Shown one piece after another: positions 43,346 to 53,049 of a stretch of DNA of 64,000 nt (position 1 is its first letter; every line of letters starts with the position of its first letter). The notes beneath the pieces were generated by a model. That model searched no databases, was not told the origin of the DNA, and saw nothing but the letters and a program-made list of their open reading frames with translations. This DNA comes from an uncultured Pseudomonadales bacterium (GTDB lineage: Bacteria; Pseudomonadota; Gammaproteobacteria; Pseudomonadales; Azotimanducaceae). Position numbers and translations under genes: made by a program. The DNA is taken from contig CALSMJ010000004.1 of the NCBI GenBank assembly GCA_943787425.1, positions 248,001 through 312,000 on the forward strand, written 5' to 3'.

Positions 43346-43996
43346 ATGCGATTAATCTTGTTAGGTGCGCCAGGGGTTGGCAAGGGGACTCAGGCACAGT
43401 TCATTACTGAAGCCTATGGCATTCCTCAAATTTCAACCGGTGATATGTTACGGCAGGCGATTAAGGATCAAACGCCTTTAGGGCTTGAAGTGAAAGGGGT
43501 GATGGATCGCGGCGAATTGGTAACCGATGAGATCATTATTAATTTAGTGAAACAGCGCTTGCAACAAGACGACTGTCAAGCTGGCTTTTTGTTCGATGGC
43601 TTTCCTAGAACGATTCCTCAAGCCGAGGCGCTCAAAAATGCGGGTATTGAAATCGATCATGTCATTGAGATCACTGTACCGGATGAGGAGATTATAAAGC
43701 GATTGAGTGGGCGCCGCGTTCATCCGGGTTCTGGCCGGACCTATCACGTTTTATATCATCCACCTAAAACAGCAGGTGTCGATGATGAAACCGGTGAAGC
43801 ACTGGTTCAACGAGATGACGATCAAGAAGAAACGATTCGGGATCGTCTTCGAGTTTATCTCGATCAAACTGCCCCGCTTGTTGCATTTTATAAATCCCTG
43901 ACAGCCCAAACTGGCGCGCATTACACGATGGTCGATGGACAAGGCACGACCGACGAAATTAAATCGATGGTACAAACAATACTCAAGGCACTTTAA
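43346..43996 (+). CDS. adk: Adenylate kinase
   Basis: Adk interconverts ATP, AMP and ADP. The 216-residue long-type enzyme begins [20 protein letters not shown] (Walker A at residues 7-15). It has the NMP-binding region ([17 protein letters not shown]), the [11 protein letters not shown] motif near 80-90, and a LID domain (about 122-160; [20 protein letters not shown]) without zinc cysteines. GGTAAGGG precedes the ATG. Confidence 0.97.
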   Translation: MRLILLGAPGVGKGTQAQFITEAYGIPQISTGDMLRQAIKDQTPLGLEVKGVMDRGELVTDEIIINLVKQRLQQDDCQAGFLFDGFPRTIPQAEALKNAGIEIDHVIEITVPDEEIIKRLSGRRVHPGSGRTYHVLYHPPKTAGVDDETGEALVQRDDDQEETIRDRLRVYLDQTAPLVAFYKSLTAQTGAHYTMVDGQGTTDEIKSMVQTILKAL

Positions 43997-44219
43997 GGCT
44001 CGGCTGAGAATACTTCTGAGAAAATCAGCGATGATTCTTGTTGTGTTTTCGATGAAAAAAAAGGTGTGCAAAGTGAAGAGAATTTTCTAAACTTGACCCC
44101 AGCGCATCGATGTTACCCAAGCTCTGAATTACGCTATGATTCTGAGTTATGCCGAGGAGATGCTTCATAGCTAAAATGAGTGAGTCTTAAAAGTAAAAGT
44201 CACTAAAGGAGTATGAACT

Positions 44220-44654
44220 GTGGTCGCAAAAAAGAAACCTGCTGCAAAGAAAAAGCCCGCTGCTAAAAAAGTAGCTGCTAAAAAAGTAGCCGCTAAGAAA
44301 GCGGCACCTAAGAAAGCTGTTGCTAAGAAAGCGGCACCTAAGAAAGCTGCTGCCAAGAAAGCTGCTCCTAAGAAAGCTGCTGCTAAGAAAGCGGCTCCTA
44401 AGAAAGCTGCTGCTAAGAAAGCGGCTCCTAAGAAAGCTGCTGCTAAGAAAGCGGCTCCTAAGAAGGCTGCTGCTAAGAAAGCGGCTCCTAAGAAGGCTGC
44501 TGCTAAGAAAGCGGCTCCTAAGAAGGCCGCTGCTAAGAAAGCTGCTCCTAAGAAGGCTGCTGCTAAGAAAGCTGCTCCTAAGAAGGCTGCTGCTAAGAAA
44601 GCTGCTCCTAAGAAAGCCGCTGCTAAGAAGCCAGCTGCCAAGAAAAAGAAGTAG
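44220..44654 (+). CDS. Histone H1-like Lys/Ala/Pro-repeat protein (AlgP/Hc-like)
   Basis: The 144-residue protein is made almost only of Lys, Ala, Pro and a few Val. After a KKKPAAKKK start it repeats the ten-residue unit [10 protein letters not shown] about ten times and ends in KKPAAKKKK. It resembles the C-terminal tail of eukaryotic histone H1, Pseudomonas AlgP and related bacterial DNA-binding proteins, so nonspecific DNA binding or compaction is likely. The coding DNA is a 30-base repeat, which tends to change copy number. It starts at GTG 44220 with AAAGGAG upstream; an ATG at 44212 is out of frame. TATGAT (44135-44140) with a weak TTACCC 16 bases upstream may be its promoter. A strong terminator follows. 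Confidence 0.85.
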   Translation: MVAKKKPAAKKKPAAKKVAAKKVAAKKAAPKKAVAKKAAPKKAAAKKAAPKKAAAKKAAPKKAAAKKAAPKKAAAKKAAPKKAAAKKAAPKKAAAKKAAPKKAAAKKAAPKKAAAKKAAPKKAAAKKAAPKKAAAKKPAAKKKK

Positions 44655-44690
44655 GTGTCAAAATCAGCAGCGCGCTATAGCGCGCGGTAC

Positions 44691-44722
44691 AATAAAAAAG
44701 CCCTTTATAGGGCTTTTTTATT
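44691..44722. terminator. Strong bidirectional intrinsic terminator
   Basis: A perfect 13-base stem (44691-44703 with 44710-44722) encloses a 6-base loop. GC-rich bases lie at the top (GCCC/GGGC), with A-run and T-run flanks. Its symmetry suits termination of the histone-like gene from the left and of minus-strand mobA from the right. A 16-base palindrome, GCGCGCTATAGCGCGC, lies just before it at 44670-44685. Confidence 0.9.
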
Positions 44723-44848
44723 GTCTTAAAAAAGTCAGAGGCGGCTCAAGCTGGGTCGATTTAGCCGTGATGGCTTACCAACGTGTCGTTAGGTCACGAC
44801 AGCGCCATCTGTTAAATGGGCTCATCCTATTACCCAGCGCTTTCTGTC

Positions 44849-45433
44849 TTAACGTTTTGATGCGGCTGTAAAGTTGTTTGGGGTATTAAAGTTCGTAAAC
44901 GCCTGCGCATCATCACTGTCGAGCACTAAGAGCGATAACGATTCCAACCACCTTTTTACCGAGCGTTGACCCGCTTTCAATTCAGAATCGATTGAGGCCA
45001 ACGCAGCAGTTTTGATTGCGATCAGTCCGCATTGTAAAAAACCATCATGCCGGTAAACGACGGCGTCGAGTTGGGGCGTACCGTCGAGCAAAGCCTTTTG
45101 TAGAGGTCGCACGAAACGCGTTGTCAGGTTCGGCAAGTCGCAGGCGATGATCAACGTGTAATCCGTTAAAACGCTGCAGGTACAGGCTTGAATGCCAAAT
45201 AAAGGACCGCCATAGTTTGGCAAGCTATCCTGAATGACAACGTCAGCAAAGGTCTTGTATTGTGTGACATTCCGATTGGCGCTGATAATAATTGCGTCGC
45301 TACATTGGCGTGCTAAGCGAACGCTGCGATGGATAAGTGGACGGCCCTGATAGGCAACGAGACCTTTATCTTGCCCACCCATTCTCGTGCCTTTTCCGCC
45401 GGCAAGTATGATGGTCGAAAATTCAGTGTTCAT
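44849..45433 (-). CDS. mobA: Molybdenum cofactor guanylyltransferase
   Basis: MobA attaches GMP to molybdopterin to make the bis-MGD cofactor. The 194-residue product has the nucleotide-binding motif IILAGGKGTRMGGQDKGLV near residues 8-26, the GRPLI segment, and IACDLPNL near residue 95 for metal binding. No other molybdenum genes lie in the window. It is divergent from the helicase gene. Confidence 0.9.
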   Translation of the reverse strand: MNTEFSTIILAGGKGTRMGGQDKGLVAYQGRPLIHRSVRLARQCSDAIIISANRNVTQYKTFADVVIQDSLPNYGGPLFGIQACTCSVLTDYTLIIACDLPNLTTRFVRPLQKALLDGTPQLDAVVYRHDGFLQCGLIAIKTAALASIDSELKAGQRSVKRWLESLSLLVLDSDDAQAFTNFNTPNNFTAASKR

Positions 45434-45488
45434 CGTTTGTAATTCCCAGGCTTAGGGGCCAGCATAAGCGCAAAATCCGGTTAGTTCG

Positions 45489-47402
45489 ATGGCTATGTCT
45501 GAACACCAACTCAAAGCGTTATTCTCCTCAGAGGGGTTGCTGCGTCAAATGCTGCCAGCTTTTCGTGCTCGACCTGGACAGATTGAATTCGCACAGACAA
45601 TCTCGACGTCCCTGACGCAATCTGCTGATTTAGTGATCGAAGCTGAGACCGGTATTGGCAAGAGCCTTGGCTATTTAATTCCGGTCTTATTGTCTAACAA
45701 GCGTGTTCTGATTTCGACCTATACGAAATTATTACAGGATCAAATTTTCTACGAGGATCTTTCAATTGCGCTGCGGGTTTTGGCCTCGGCGAAGAAAGTT
45801 GTGGTGCTGAAAGGCAGACGTAATTATCTTTGTCCTTTCAAATTTGGCCAGTTGTTTGATTCGCCCTCAATGAGATTTCCTGCGGACACGCTTGCTGAAG
45901 TTTCCGAAATAAAAACTTGGTCGACGCGGACGCACACCGGGGACTTGTCTGAACTCGAAACCCTGAGTTCGAGTTTGACGCCCATGATCACGGCAACCGC
46001 TGAAGAATGTCAGAAGCAGCGCTGTCCACGGTTTGATCAGTGTCCACTTTATACAGCTCGGGAGAAGGCGGACCGAGCTGACGTGGTGATTGTGAATCAT
46101 CAGTTGCTCATGTCACGATATGAAAATCCGAGCGATGATCTCGTCGATTTAATCGACCAAATGGATGTGCAGTTAATCGACGAGGCGGATCAATTTCTAA
46201 GACGCCTGCGTGAAACAAAGCAGATTGCTTTTAGTTTTAGGTGGATGCAGGAACTTGCAACGATCCTTGATCGCAGTAATGCAGACCCGAACCAATATGA
46301 TGCTGTGCTCGGTGAATGGGCGACGTCGCTCGTGCGAGAAAAAGAGCGTATCGAGAGCGGTTATGAGTCAGTCGTTGGGCGCTCTTTTTCAGAGCCAATG
46401 GTAAAAGCGATGGTGCTGGGGCAGATCGACGAGTTGGAGTTACTTCTGGCTAGGCTGTTGTCCGTTTTAGCATCAAGGTCCGGGCTTGGAAAAATACTGC
46501 GGGATGCGCATCAAAACCTTGCTTGGCGAATGGATCAGTTGCTCGCGATTGCGGCCGACGTTGAAGCAGATGCGCAAAGTTATTGGTGGGAGCGCGATGC
46601 CGGCGGTGGCGCTGTGTTCCGCAGTATGGTCTCAGCAAAGGATGTAACCACAGCAAGCGTACTAAAGACCTCGGCGCCGAAAATATTCGTATCAGCCACC
46701 CTGAGCGTGAATGGTTCCTTTAAATTTATTTGCCAACAGATTGGCTATGATCCAAGCAAAGCGATCAAGGTTGCCAATGCCTTTGCTTATTCTAAGCAGG
46801 TCATGGGATTCCAAACTACGCGGCAATTATTGCCAGATGATCCAGCTTTTATCCCAGCGTTGCTAGAGGACCTAAAGGCGCTGAGCGCGCTGAAAACACT
46901 CTTTTTGTTTACCTCGCACCGGGCGCTTGCGAATGCCGCAAGTTATCTGAGGTCCGCACATTCGGGCAAACTATTTGTTCAAGGCGATAGCTCACGGCAA
47001 AGGTTGGTTCAAGATTTTAAAAAAGCGTCGGATGGGTTCCTACTTGGCACTAGCAGTTTTTGGCAAGGCATCGACTTTAACGGCGCGGGTGTTGAGTGTT
47101 TGGTGATCGACAAATTACCGTTTCTACAACCGGACGATCCGAAGTTGCTGGCACAACGCAAGGCGTTTCAAGCAGCCGGTTTGGATTTCTTTTCCGACTA
47201 TATTTTGCCAGACTGCGCGCTAAAATTGCGGCAAGGATTTGGACGGTTGATCCGAAAAGAGCGCGATCAAGGGATCTTCGTTATTGGAGATCCTCGATTT
47301 TGGAACGCGAGTTACTCCGGGTTACTGCAAGCCAGCTTGCCCGAGTTTAGATGGACGCGGCGTGCAGCAGACGCTCTAGACTTTATGGATAAAACACGAT
47401 GA
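45489..47402 (+). CDS. yoaA: DinG-family ATP-dependent helicase (YoaA-like)
   Basis: This 637-residue superfamily 2 iron-sulfur helicase has Walker A (VIEAETGIGKSLGYLIP near residues 48-64) and four cysteines for an Fe-S cluster (one near 118 in YLCPFKFG, the others in CQKQRCPRFDQCPLY near 176-190). The DEAD-type box is LIDEADQF near 226, and motif VI is RQGFGRLIRKERDQG near 582. YoaA is linked to replication repair in E. coli; assignment between YoaA and DinG rests on size and general similarity. It overlaps tsaB by ATGA. Confidence 0.85.
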   Translation: MAMSEHQLKALFSSEGLLRQMLPAFRARPGQIEFAQTISTSLTQSADLVIEAETGIGKSLGYLIPVLLSNKRVLISTYTKLLQDQIFYEDLSIALRVLASAKKVVVLKGRRNYLCPFKFGQLFDSPSMRFPADTLAEVSEIKTWSTRTHTGDLSELETLSSSLTPMITATAEECQKQRCPRFDQCPLYTAREKADRADVVIVNHQLLMSRYENPSDDLVDLIDQMDVQLIDEADQFLRRLRETKQIAFSFRWMQELATILDRSNADPNQYDAVLGEWATSLVREKERIESGYESVVGRSFSEPMVKAMVLGQIDELELLLARLLSVLASRSGLGKILRDAHQNLAWRMDQLLAIAADVEADAQSYWWERDAGGGAVFRSMVSAKDVTTASVLKTSAPKIFVSATLSVNGSFKFICQQIGYDPSKAIKVANAFAYSKQVMGFQTTRQLLPDDPAFIPALLEDLKALSALKTLFLFTSHRALANAASYLRSAHSGKLFVQGDSSRQRLVQDFKKASDGFLLGTSSFWQGIDFNGAGVECLVIDKLPFLQPDDPKLLAQRKAFQAAGLDFFSDYILPDCALKLRQGFGRLIRKERDQGIFVIGDPRFWNASYSGLLQASLPEFRWTRRAADALDFMDKTR

Positions 47403-48064
47403 TTTTAGGACTTGATACCACCGGCCGTGATTTGAAGTTGGGCCTTATTCGCAAAGGAGAAGTTCGAACCCGTCTGTTCAGCAATGATCTTCGGCACTCC
47501 CGCGAGATTTTGCCGCAAATCCTTCGGTTTTTAGACGAAGAAGGCGAAAACTTAAAATCCATTCAAGCGCTCGCATTCAGTCAGGGGCCTGGCTCCTTTA
47601 CGGGATTGAGAATCGCTGTCGGCGTAATTCAAGGCCTTGCTTATGGCCTCAATCTGCCGGTCATTCCCATTCCAACCCTTTCGATTATGGCGCGGGCAGC
47701 AGGTCAGCAAGCGCAGGTTACCCGGGTATTGGTTACAATGCATGCGCGCGAAGAAGAGTTTTATGGCGCTTTTTATGAAGGCTGTGATGGGTTATTGCCG
47801 AGTCTTTTCGGGCAGGCTGAAGTCTACACCGCCCAGATGCTCGCCGAGCATGACTTAGCGTCTTGGTCTCTTGCCGGTGATGGCGTGTTTCTAATGCAAG
47901 AACAAGTGCACCAAACCCAAGGGGTCATCGACGTTACGTCGCCGGACGCTCAGAACCTATTACAGATTGCCGAGGCCATGCATGCTGCTGGGGCCGTCGT
48001 TTCAGCGCTTGAAGCGGCGCCCCTTTACGTCCGCGAAACCGTTGCTCAGAAGTCTCGTTACTAG
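47399..48064 (+). CDS. tsaB: tRNA threonylcarbamoyladenosine biosynthesis protein TsaB
   Basis: TsaB partners TsaD and TsaE in making t6A37 of ANN-decoding tRNAs. The 221-residue ASKHA-fold protein has ILGLDTTGRDLKLGL at residues 2-16, SREILPQILRFL near 39 and FSQGPGSFTGLRIAVGVIQGLAYG near 60-83. The start overlaps the helicase stop (ATGA), and its stop is immediately followed by the rsmJ start. Confidence 0.93.
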   Translation: MILGLDTTGRDLKLGLIRKGEVRTRLFSNDLRHSREILPQILRFLDEEGENLKSIQALAFSQGPGSFTGLRIAVGVIQGLAYGLNLPVIPIPTLSIMARAAGQQAQVTRVLVTMHAREEEFYGAFYEGCDGLLPSLFGQAEVYTAQMLAEHDLASWSLAGDGVFLMQEQVHQTQGVIDVTSPDAQNLLQIAEAMHAAGAVVSALEAAPLYVRETVAQKSRY

Positions 48065-48715
48065 ATGCGTTATGGGTTAGAGGGGCGCCCGACCGGATTG
48101 GCTTTGGTTGATTACTACGGCGAAAAACCGCCGCTGACGGTCGACTACGGTAGTTCGTCACTCAGACTCCGGCAGAAAAAAATATCGGCTAAGGGCGAAC
48201 TTTTGGTTCGCGCAGTGAACGAAAAGCCCGGTGCCCGAGTGCTTGATATGACCGCGGGGCTGGGGATCGACGCGTTTATTTTGGCGTCCTATGGTCACGA
48301 GGTTACGATGCTCGAGCGTTCTAAAACGATCTATTTGTTGGTTGCCGATGCGCTTAAGCGGGCGGAGCAGGATCCGCAACTCAAGCCGGTGGCGGCCCGT
48401 TTGGCAATTCACCATTGGGATAGCACACGGCCCTTTCTGCCGGCAAAAGGGTTTGATGCGGCCTTGGTGGATCCGATGTTTGAAGAGAAAAAAAAGTCGG
48501 CCCTGCCGCCTGGGAATATGCAGATGCTGCAGGCGTTTCTCGGTCGAGGCGCTGAACTCCACCCGTTTTTAGCGGCAGCCCAAGCGCTGGGTATTCGGCG
48601 TACGATTGTTAAACGGCCTCGCCTCGACCGAGCACCGTTAGATAACGCGCGTCGCCCTGTGTATCAGTTAACCGGTCGTAGCAGCCGATTGGATGTTTTC
48701 TTCAACCAAGTCTAG
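48065..48715 (+). CDS. rsmJ: 16S rRNA (guanine1516-N2)-methyltransferase RsmJ
   Basis: RsmJ methylates G1516 of 16S rRNA. The 216-residue protein has the SAM-binding motif VLDMTAGLGIDAFILA near residues 59-74 and the catalytic-type motif DPMFEEKKKSALP near 136-148. It is shorter than the E. coli protein (about 250) because the N-terminal part is reduced; it begins MRYGLEGRPTGLALVDYY right after the tsaB stop. Its last 48 bases overlap the 3' end of plsB on the opposite strand. Confidence 0.88.
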   Translation: MRYGLEGRPTGLALVDYYGEKPPLTVDYGSSSLRLRQKKISAKGELLVRAVNEKPGARVLDMTAGLGIDAFILASYGHEVTMLERSKTIYLLVADALKRAEQDPQLKPVAARLAIHHWDSTRPFLPAKGFDAALVDPMFEEKKKSALPPGNMQMLQAFLGRGAELHPFLAAAQALGIRRTIVKRPRLDRAPLDNARRPVYQLTGRSSRLDVFFNQV

Positions 48716-51124
48716 TGCCAATTGTTTGAGATTGTGTTGATCCGCTTCGCTCAATAGGTTGGCGAGGGCCGCCTCAAGCATCGTGGAGGTCGTAGTGTCC
48801 TGCGTCGGTCTGGCATGGTTAGACCGGTTGACGGTCGCAATGGTCGATTGAGGTTGGCTGAGCGCCTGAATCAGGGATTCAGGCATAATCAATTCCGCCG
48901 GGTTGAAGGTGGTCGTTTTGATTGTCAGAGCGTCGATTCGTGCATTGATGAGCACGAGATCGTCCAATAAGTCAGGCTTAACTTTGAGCAGTGCGCAAGC
49001 TAAGGCGATTTGGTTTAGGGTAGGCGCGATAATACGGGCGATTTGGTTGAGATCAAGGGCCAAGGTTGTGTCGACTTGCGCCGGCAATGCTTGCGGACGC
49101 TCGGTTGTGTTATTGAAAATGGCAAGCATCTCATTGATGCGCTCAGCGGTTGGCGCAATTTTGCAATAATAAATCGCATCGAGCACGGGTGCGAGCGCTT
49201 GGAGCTGCGCTGCAAAGGGTTCAGCGTCAACCGTCGGTCTTTGGATTAAACCAGTAGCAATGAGGCTTGGTAAAACCAAAAGGTGCGTGACGCTATTGCT
49301 GTAATAGCGCATATCGATGAGTCCACCCGGGGTAATGGTAATCACGGGCTCGCCATTTCTGAGGTGTCGTTCGGCACCAGAGGTCGACAAAAAGTAATCG
49401 ATTATTTGTGCATCAGATTGGTTAAAGATTGAAGAGGTTTTGTCTGCGTCAATTAGGGTGAGCAAAAACCGAAAGTGCCGGCGCAGCGTTGCTTCAGGAA
49501 TCTCAAGATCTCCGGCGTGAACGAAAAGGGTTGCCAGTATCTGCGTTGGGTTCACAGGAATGGCGGCATTGATCTCTTGCACAATGCGATGCCCCAGGTC
49601 TCGACAGAGTGCTTTGTGCACGTCGGGCTCGATCATCTCAAAGTTCGATTGCACTCGGTCAGACAAAAAGTTCCCAAGGGAAATAGGTTCGCCAAAATTA
49701 ACCGAGACCTGGCCGAAATCGAGTTTAAAATATCGAAACACGCCGAGGAGATCGAGTAGGGACTCGGTCTTTTTTTGATGCCCTTTGCGTTCATCGAGAT
49801 AGCTGCTGATTTCGAGAACGCGCTCGTAGGAGAAGTACACTGGAATGAACTGAATGTCTCTTTGATGATCTCGGTAGTAACCCTTTAAGGTCATGTTGAT
49901 CATACCGGGCCTGGGCGCGAGCATGCCGCCTGTCCGACTTCGTCCACCTTCTACAAAATATTCTAGGCTATAGCCTTTGGATAAGAGTAAGTGAATGTAT
50001 TCGTCGAATACGGCTTTATAAAGCAGGTCCTCTTTGAAGCTACGACGCATAAAAAACGCGCCGGCGCGGCGCAACAGTGGGCCCAAGAGGAATAAGTTAA
50101 GATTAATGCCAGCGGCAATATGAGGCAGCGCCAGACCGTTGTGATAGAGCACATAGGACAGCAAAAGATAATCAATGTGACTGCGGTGGCAGGGCACATA
50201 AACGATTTCGGCGTTATCCGAGACGGCGCGGACGCGCTCTAAATGACTGACTTCGATGCCGTTGTAGAGTCGGTTCCACAGCCAGGTCAAGATGATGCTG
50301 AAAAAACGGATAACTCTGTAAGACTGATCTGATGCGATTTCAGAGGCATAGCGGTAGGCTTGCGCCGCGACGCGATGTTTCGGTAATTCGCGGGCCTCGG
50401 CAACCGTTGCAATGGCAGCATCGACCGTTGGCGCCGCTAACAGTTCATCAAGCAAGGTTCGGCGGTGTGACAAGTCGGGACCAATAATAGATTGCTTTTG
50501 GTTTTTGAAATGGCTTCGAAGTAATCGATGGATGCGTTTGGTTTTAAGCGCCGTGGTCGATAAGTCGTGGGTCAGGGCATCGACATCCAGCGGGTTACCA
50601 AAGTGAACTAAGATATGACGTCGGGTGAGCGCGATGCACAATATCTTTCGAAATTTTGAGGTCGATGCCCATTGATCCGAGAGCAGCGCTTTCCACATGG
50701 AAAGCGCGCGGTCGGGTTGGTGTCCCCAATAAATCGACACGGGTATTAGATGCCTTGCCACCTCAGCATCGCCGGCTGGTGCAACCTTAAGTGAGGTGGG
50801 TCGCGCATCCCCTCGCGCTGATCGGCGACCCCAGAAGCCTTCTCGATGAGTTAGGCAAAAGTAGGCATTGGGCCCATGAGGGTCTAGCGTCAAAGGCTCT
50901 GGCAAACCGCTTGCGGCACAACCCAATTCAAGCAATAGCCGATCAGCCAATGAGTCGGCATCCAGGATGTAGCGAACGTTGACGGGCTGTCCGTGTTGGG
51001 TGAGCGCAAGGGCTGCTTGTTCATGATTAATGAAGGTTGGCCGCAGCCAGAGTTTAAAGAGTTGCAAAAGTTTGCGGTTAATGACTCTGTAGACAGAGCC
51101 ATTAGGGCGGCTAGAGCCTGCCAT
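48668..51124 (-). CDS. plsB: Glycerol-3-phosphate acyltransferase
   Basis: PlsB acylates the sn-1 position of glycerol-3-phosphate in the inner membrane, the first step of phospholipid synthesis. The 818-residue protein has the acyltransferase motif I HRSHIDYLLLSY in the middle of the sequence, followed by block II (GAFFMRRSF), block III (FVEGGRSRTGGMLAPRPG) and block IV (IQFIPVYFSYERV). Length is typical. Its start codon overlaps the gspD end by 14 bases, so it is the distal gene of the gspN-C-D run. Confidence 0.95.
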   Translation of the reverse strand: MAGSSRPNGSVYRVINRKLLQLFKLWLRPTFINHEQAALALTQHGQPVNVRYILDADSLADRLLLELGCAASGLPEPLTLDPHGPNAYFCLTHREGFWGRRSARGDARPTSLKVAPAGDAEVARHLIPVSIYWGHQPDRALSMWKALLSDQWASTSKFRKILCIALTRRHILVHFGNPLDVDALTHDLSTTALKTKRIHRLLRSHFKNQKQSIIGPDLSHRRTLLDELLAAPTVDAAIATVAEARELPKHRVAAQAYRYASEIASDQSYRVIRFFSIILTWLWNRLYNGIEVSHLERVRAVSDNAEIVYVPCHRSHIDYLLLSYVLYHNGLALPHIAAGINLNLFLLGPLLRRAGAFFMRRSFKEDLLYKAVFDEYIHLLLSKGYSLEYFVEGGRSRTGGMLAPRPGMINMTLKGYYRDHQRDIQFIPVYFSYERVLEISSYLDERKGHQKKTESLLDLLGVFRYFKLDFGQVSVNFGEPISLGNFLSDRVQSNFEMIEPDVHKALCRDLGHRIVQEINAAIPVNPTQILATLFVHAGDLEIPEATLRRHFRFLLTLIDADKTSSIFNQSDAQIIDYFLSTSGAERHLRNGEPVITITPGGLIDMRYYSNSVTHLLVLPSLIATGLIQRPTVDAEPFAAQLQALAPVLDAIYYCKIAPTAERINEMLAIFNNTTERPQALPAQVDTTLALDLNQIARIIAPTLNQIALACALLKVKPDLLDDLVLINARIDALTIKTTTFNPAELIMPESLIQALSQPQSTIATVNRSNHARPTQDTTTSTMLEAALANLLSEADQHNLKQLALDLVEENIQSAATTG

Positions 51125-53000
51125 CTAGCAAGTCGGTCAGACGCTCGGCAGTGTTGCGCCCATCGCCTTCAATTTCAACTTCAAAAATACGATTGAATTT
51201 TCGCTCAGAGGCCGCGGCGACGTCTGCGCCAGATTGTAAGACCGTTGGCCTGAGAAAGACCAACAAATTCTGTTTTTCGATGTTTTTGGTGCGGCTTCGA
51301 AACAGCGCACCAAGCCCGGGGATGCTACCGAGCAAAGGCACGCGAGACTCTGCCTGCGTTTCTTTATCTCGAATCAAACCACCGAGAATGATGACCTCGC
51401 CATTTTCGACCAAAATGGTGGTATCGATGGTTCGTTTATTGGTGATCAAGTCGGCCGCTGCCTCTGAGCCAATCACGGTGAGGCTAGAGGCGTCGACCTC
51501 AGAGACCTCCTGGTGAATCAAAAGGCGAACCAAACTGTCACTGTTGATATGCGGTGTCACCTCAAGGGTCAAACCCACATCTTCGCGTTGAATGGTGGTG
51601 AAGGGATTGGTTGTCCCCTGGCTGCCCGTGACGGTAGAACCCGTTCTAAAAGGGACATTTTGACCGACAACGATTTTAGCTTCTTCGTTGTCCATGGTTG
51701 TGATGCTCGGCGTGGACAGCAGATTAACATCACTATTGGCGGCCAAGGCCTTCACAATAAACGCAAAGCTCGTCCCGGTTGTCGATACCTTGCCGCCTGC
51801 AATGATCGGTGATTCTCCAAAGCTTGAGGGGGGCGCCGCGAGGCCGCCCGGCGTCGCGAGGCCCTGAAGGATTTGTGCCAAGGTGCCGCTGGGTGCGGTA
51901 AGTCCGAGGGGGGTTGTGCCCGAGGAAGCATCGCCAATGGCGAGCTCGCTGCCCAGTTGTCGGCTGAAATCGGAGGTCACTTCGACGATGGCGGCTTCAA
52001 TTAAGACCTGCATTCGGCGGACATCGAGGCTCTCAATGATGCCGATCAAATCAATCATGTTGGATGGGTCGGCTCGAATGACCAGAGCATTAATCGCTTC
52101 ATCGGCCTGAATGCTGACTTCAACCATCGAATCTTCGCTGCTTTTACTCTTGCTGCTGATTAGGTTGCTCAGAATCTCTGCCATCTTGGTCGCATCAGAG
52201 TGCGACAGCTGAATGACTTTGATGGTGCCAGACCGATTAGCGGGAACATCGAGCTGATCAACCAGGGCTTTAACCCGTGCGAGCGTATAGCGCTCACCTT
52301 TTATGACCAAGCTGTTGGTTCGTTCGCTGGCAACAATGCTGATCCGATTGGGGCCTTTAGCGCTTTTACCGATTTGATCAGGCGCGAGCTCTTCCAGCAG
52401 TTTAACCATATCTTCAACCCAGGCTTCTTTGAGGTTGATGATGGCAACTTCCAAACTGTCGGCGATATCGACTCGATTAATGATTTCAACCAAGCGGTTA
52501 ATGTTGGAGGCATGATCGCTAATAATCAGCACATTGGGCTCGCTCAAAGCGGCAATATGGCCGTACTGCGGGATCAGCGGTCGCAGGACCTTAACCATTT
52601 CTTCGGAGGGCGCGTTGCTGACGGTAATAACGCGCGTTACGAGTTCTTCTGATTCGAGATCATCGACAAAGTCGTCGGGATTACTGCTTTGTTTTGCCAG
52701 GACGGTTTGGACAATTTTGATGGCGGATCCTGCTGAAACCGCTGCAAAACCATGAACCTGAAGCACGCTGAGAAAGAGTTGGTAAACCGATTCCTCATCC
52801 ATATTGACGTTGGAGATAACGGTAACATCGCCCTTCACACGAGGGTCAATGATAAAGCTTTTGCCTGTGATCGCCGAGACTTGAGTCACAAACTCCCGGA
52901 TATCAGCATTCTTTAAGTTGATCTTCCAGCTGTCATCGGCCTGAGCCATAGCGGGTATCAAAAGGCTTAGAAGGAATAGGATTCTTGCAACAAAGGTCAT
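51111..53000 (-). CDS. gspD: Type II secretion system secretin GspD
   Basis: GspD forms the outer-membrane pore of the type II secretion system. The 629-residue precursor has a signal sequence (ILFLLSLLIPAMAQA), the N0 domain (SWKINLKNADIREFVTQVSAITGKSFIIDP), N1-N3 domains to about residue 350, and the C-terminal secretin domain (VPLLGSIPGLGALFRSR near 560). A glycine/serine/proline-rich variable loop lies near 365-400. It follows gspC with a 49-base gap. The ATPase and pseudopilin genes (gspE to gspM) are not in the window. Confidence 0.95.
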   Translation of the reverse strand: MTFVARILFLLSLLIPAMAQADDSWKINLKNADIREFVTQVSAITGKSFIIDPRVKGDVTVISNVNMDEESVYQLFLSVLQVHGFAAVSAGSAIKIVQTVLAKQSSNPDDFVDDLESEELVTRVITVSNAPSEEMVKVLRPLIPQYGHIAALSEPNVLIISDHASNINRLVEIINRVDIADSLEVAIINLKEAWVEDMVKLLEELAPDQIGKSAKGPNRISIVASERTNSLVIKGERYTLARVKALVDQLDVPANRSGTIKVIQLSHSDATKMAEILSNLISSKSKSSEDSMVEVSIQADEAINALVIRADPSNMIDLIGIIESLDVRRMQVLIEAAIVEVTSDFSRQLGSELAIGDASSGTTPLGLTAPSGTLAQILQGLATPGGLAAPPSSFGESPIIAGGKVSTTGTSFAFIVKALAANSDVNLLSTPSITTMDNEEAKIVVGQNVPFRTGSTVTGSQGTTNPFTTIQREDVGLTLEVTPHINSDSLVRLLIHQEVSEVDASSLTVIGSEAAADLITNKRTIDTTILVENGEVIILGGLIRDKETQAESRVPLLGSIPGLGALFRSRTKNIEKQNLLVFLRPTVLQSGADVAAASERKFNRIFEVEIEGDGRNTAERLTDLLDGRL

Positions 53001-53049
53001 AGGGCTTGCGATTTGCTCTTTGGCGTAGAGTTTACTGGATCATTATCGC

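Noticed and set aside
44171-44641. Minus-strand ORF of 156 codons with repeated [10 protein letters not shown]
   Set aside because: It is the mirror of the Lys/Ala/Pro repeat gene. The plus-strand frame has a ribosome-binding site, family resemblance and a terminator; the minus frame is an artefact of the repeat.
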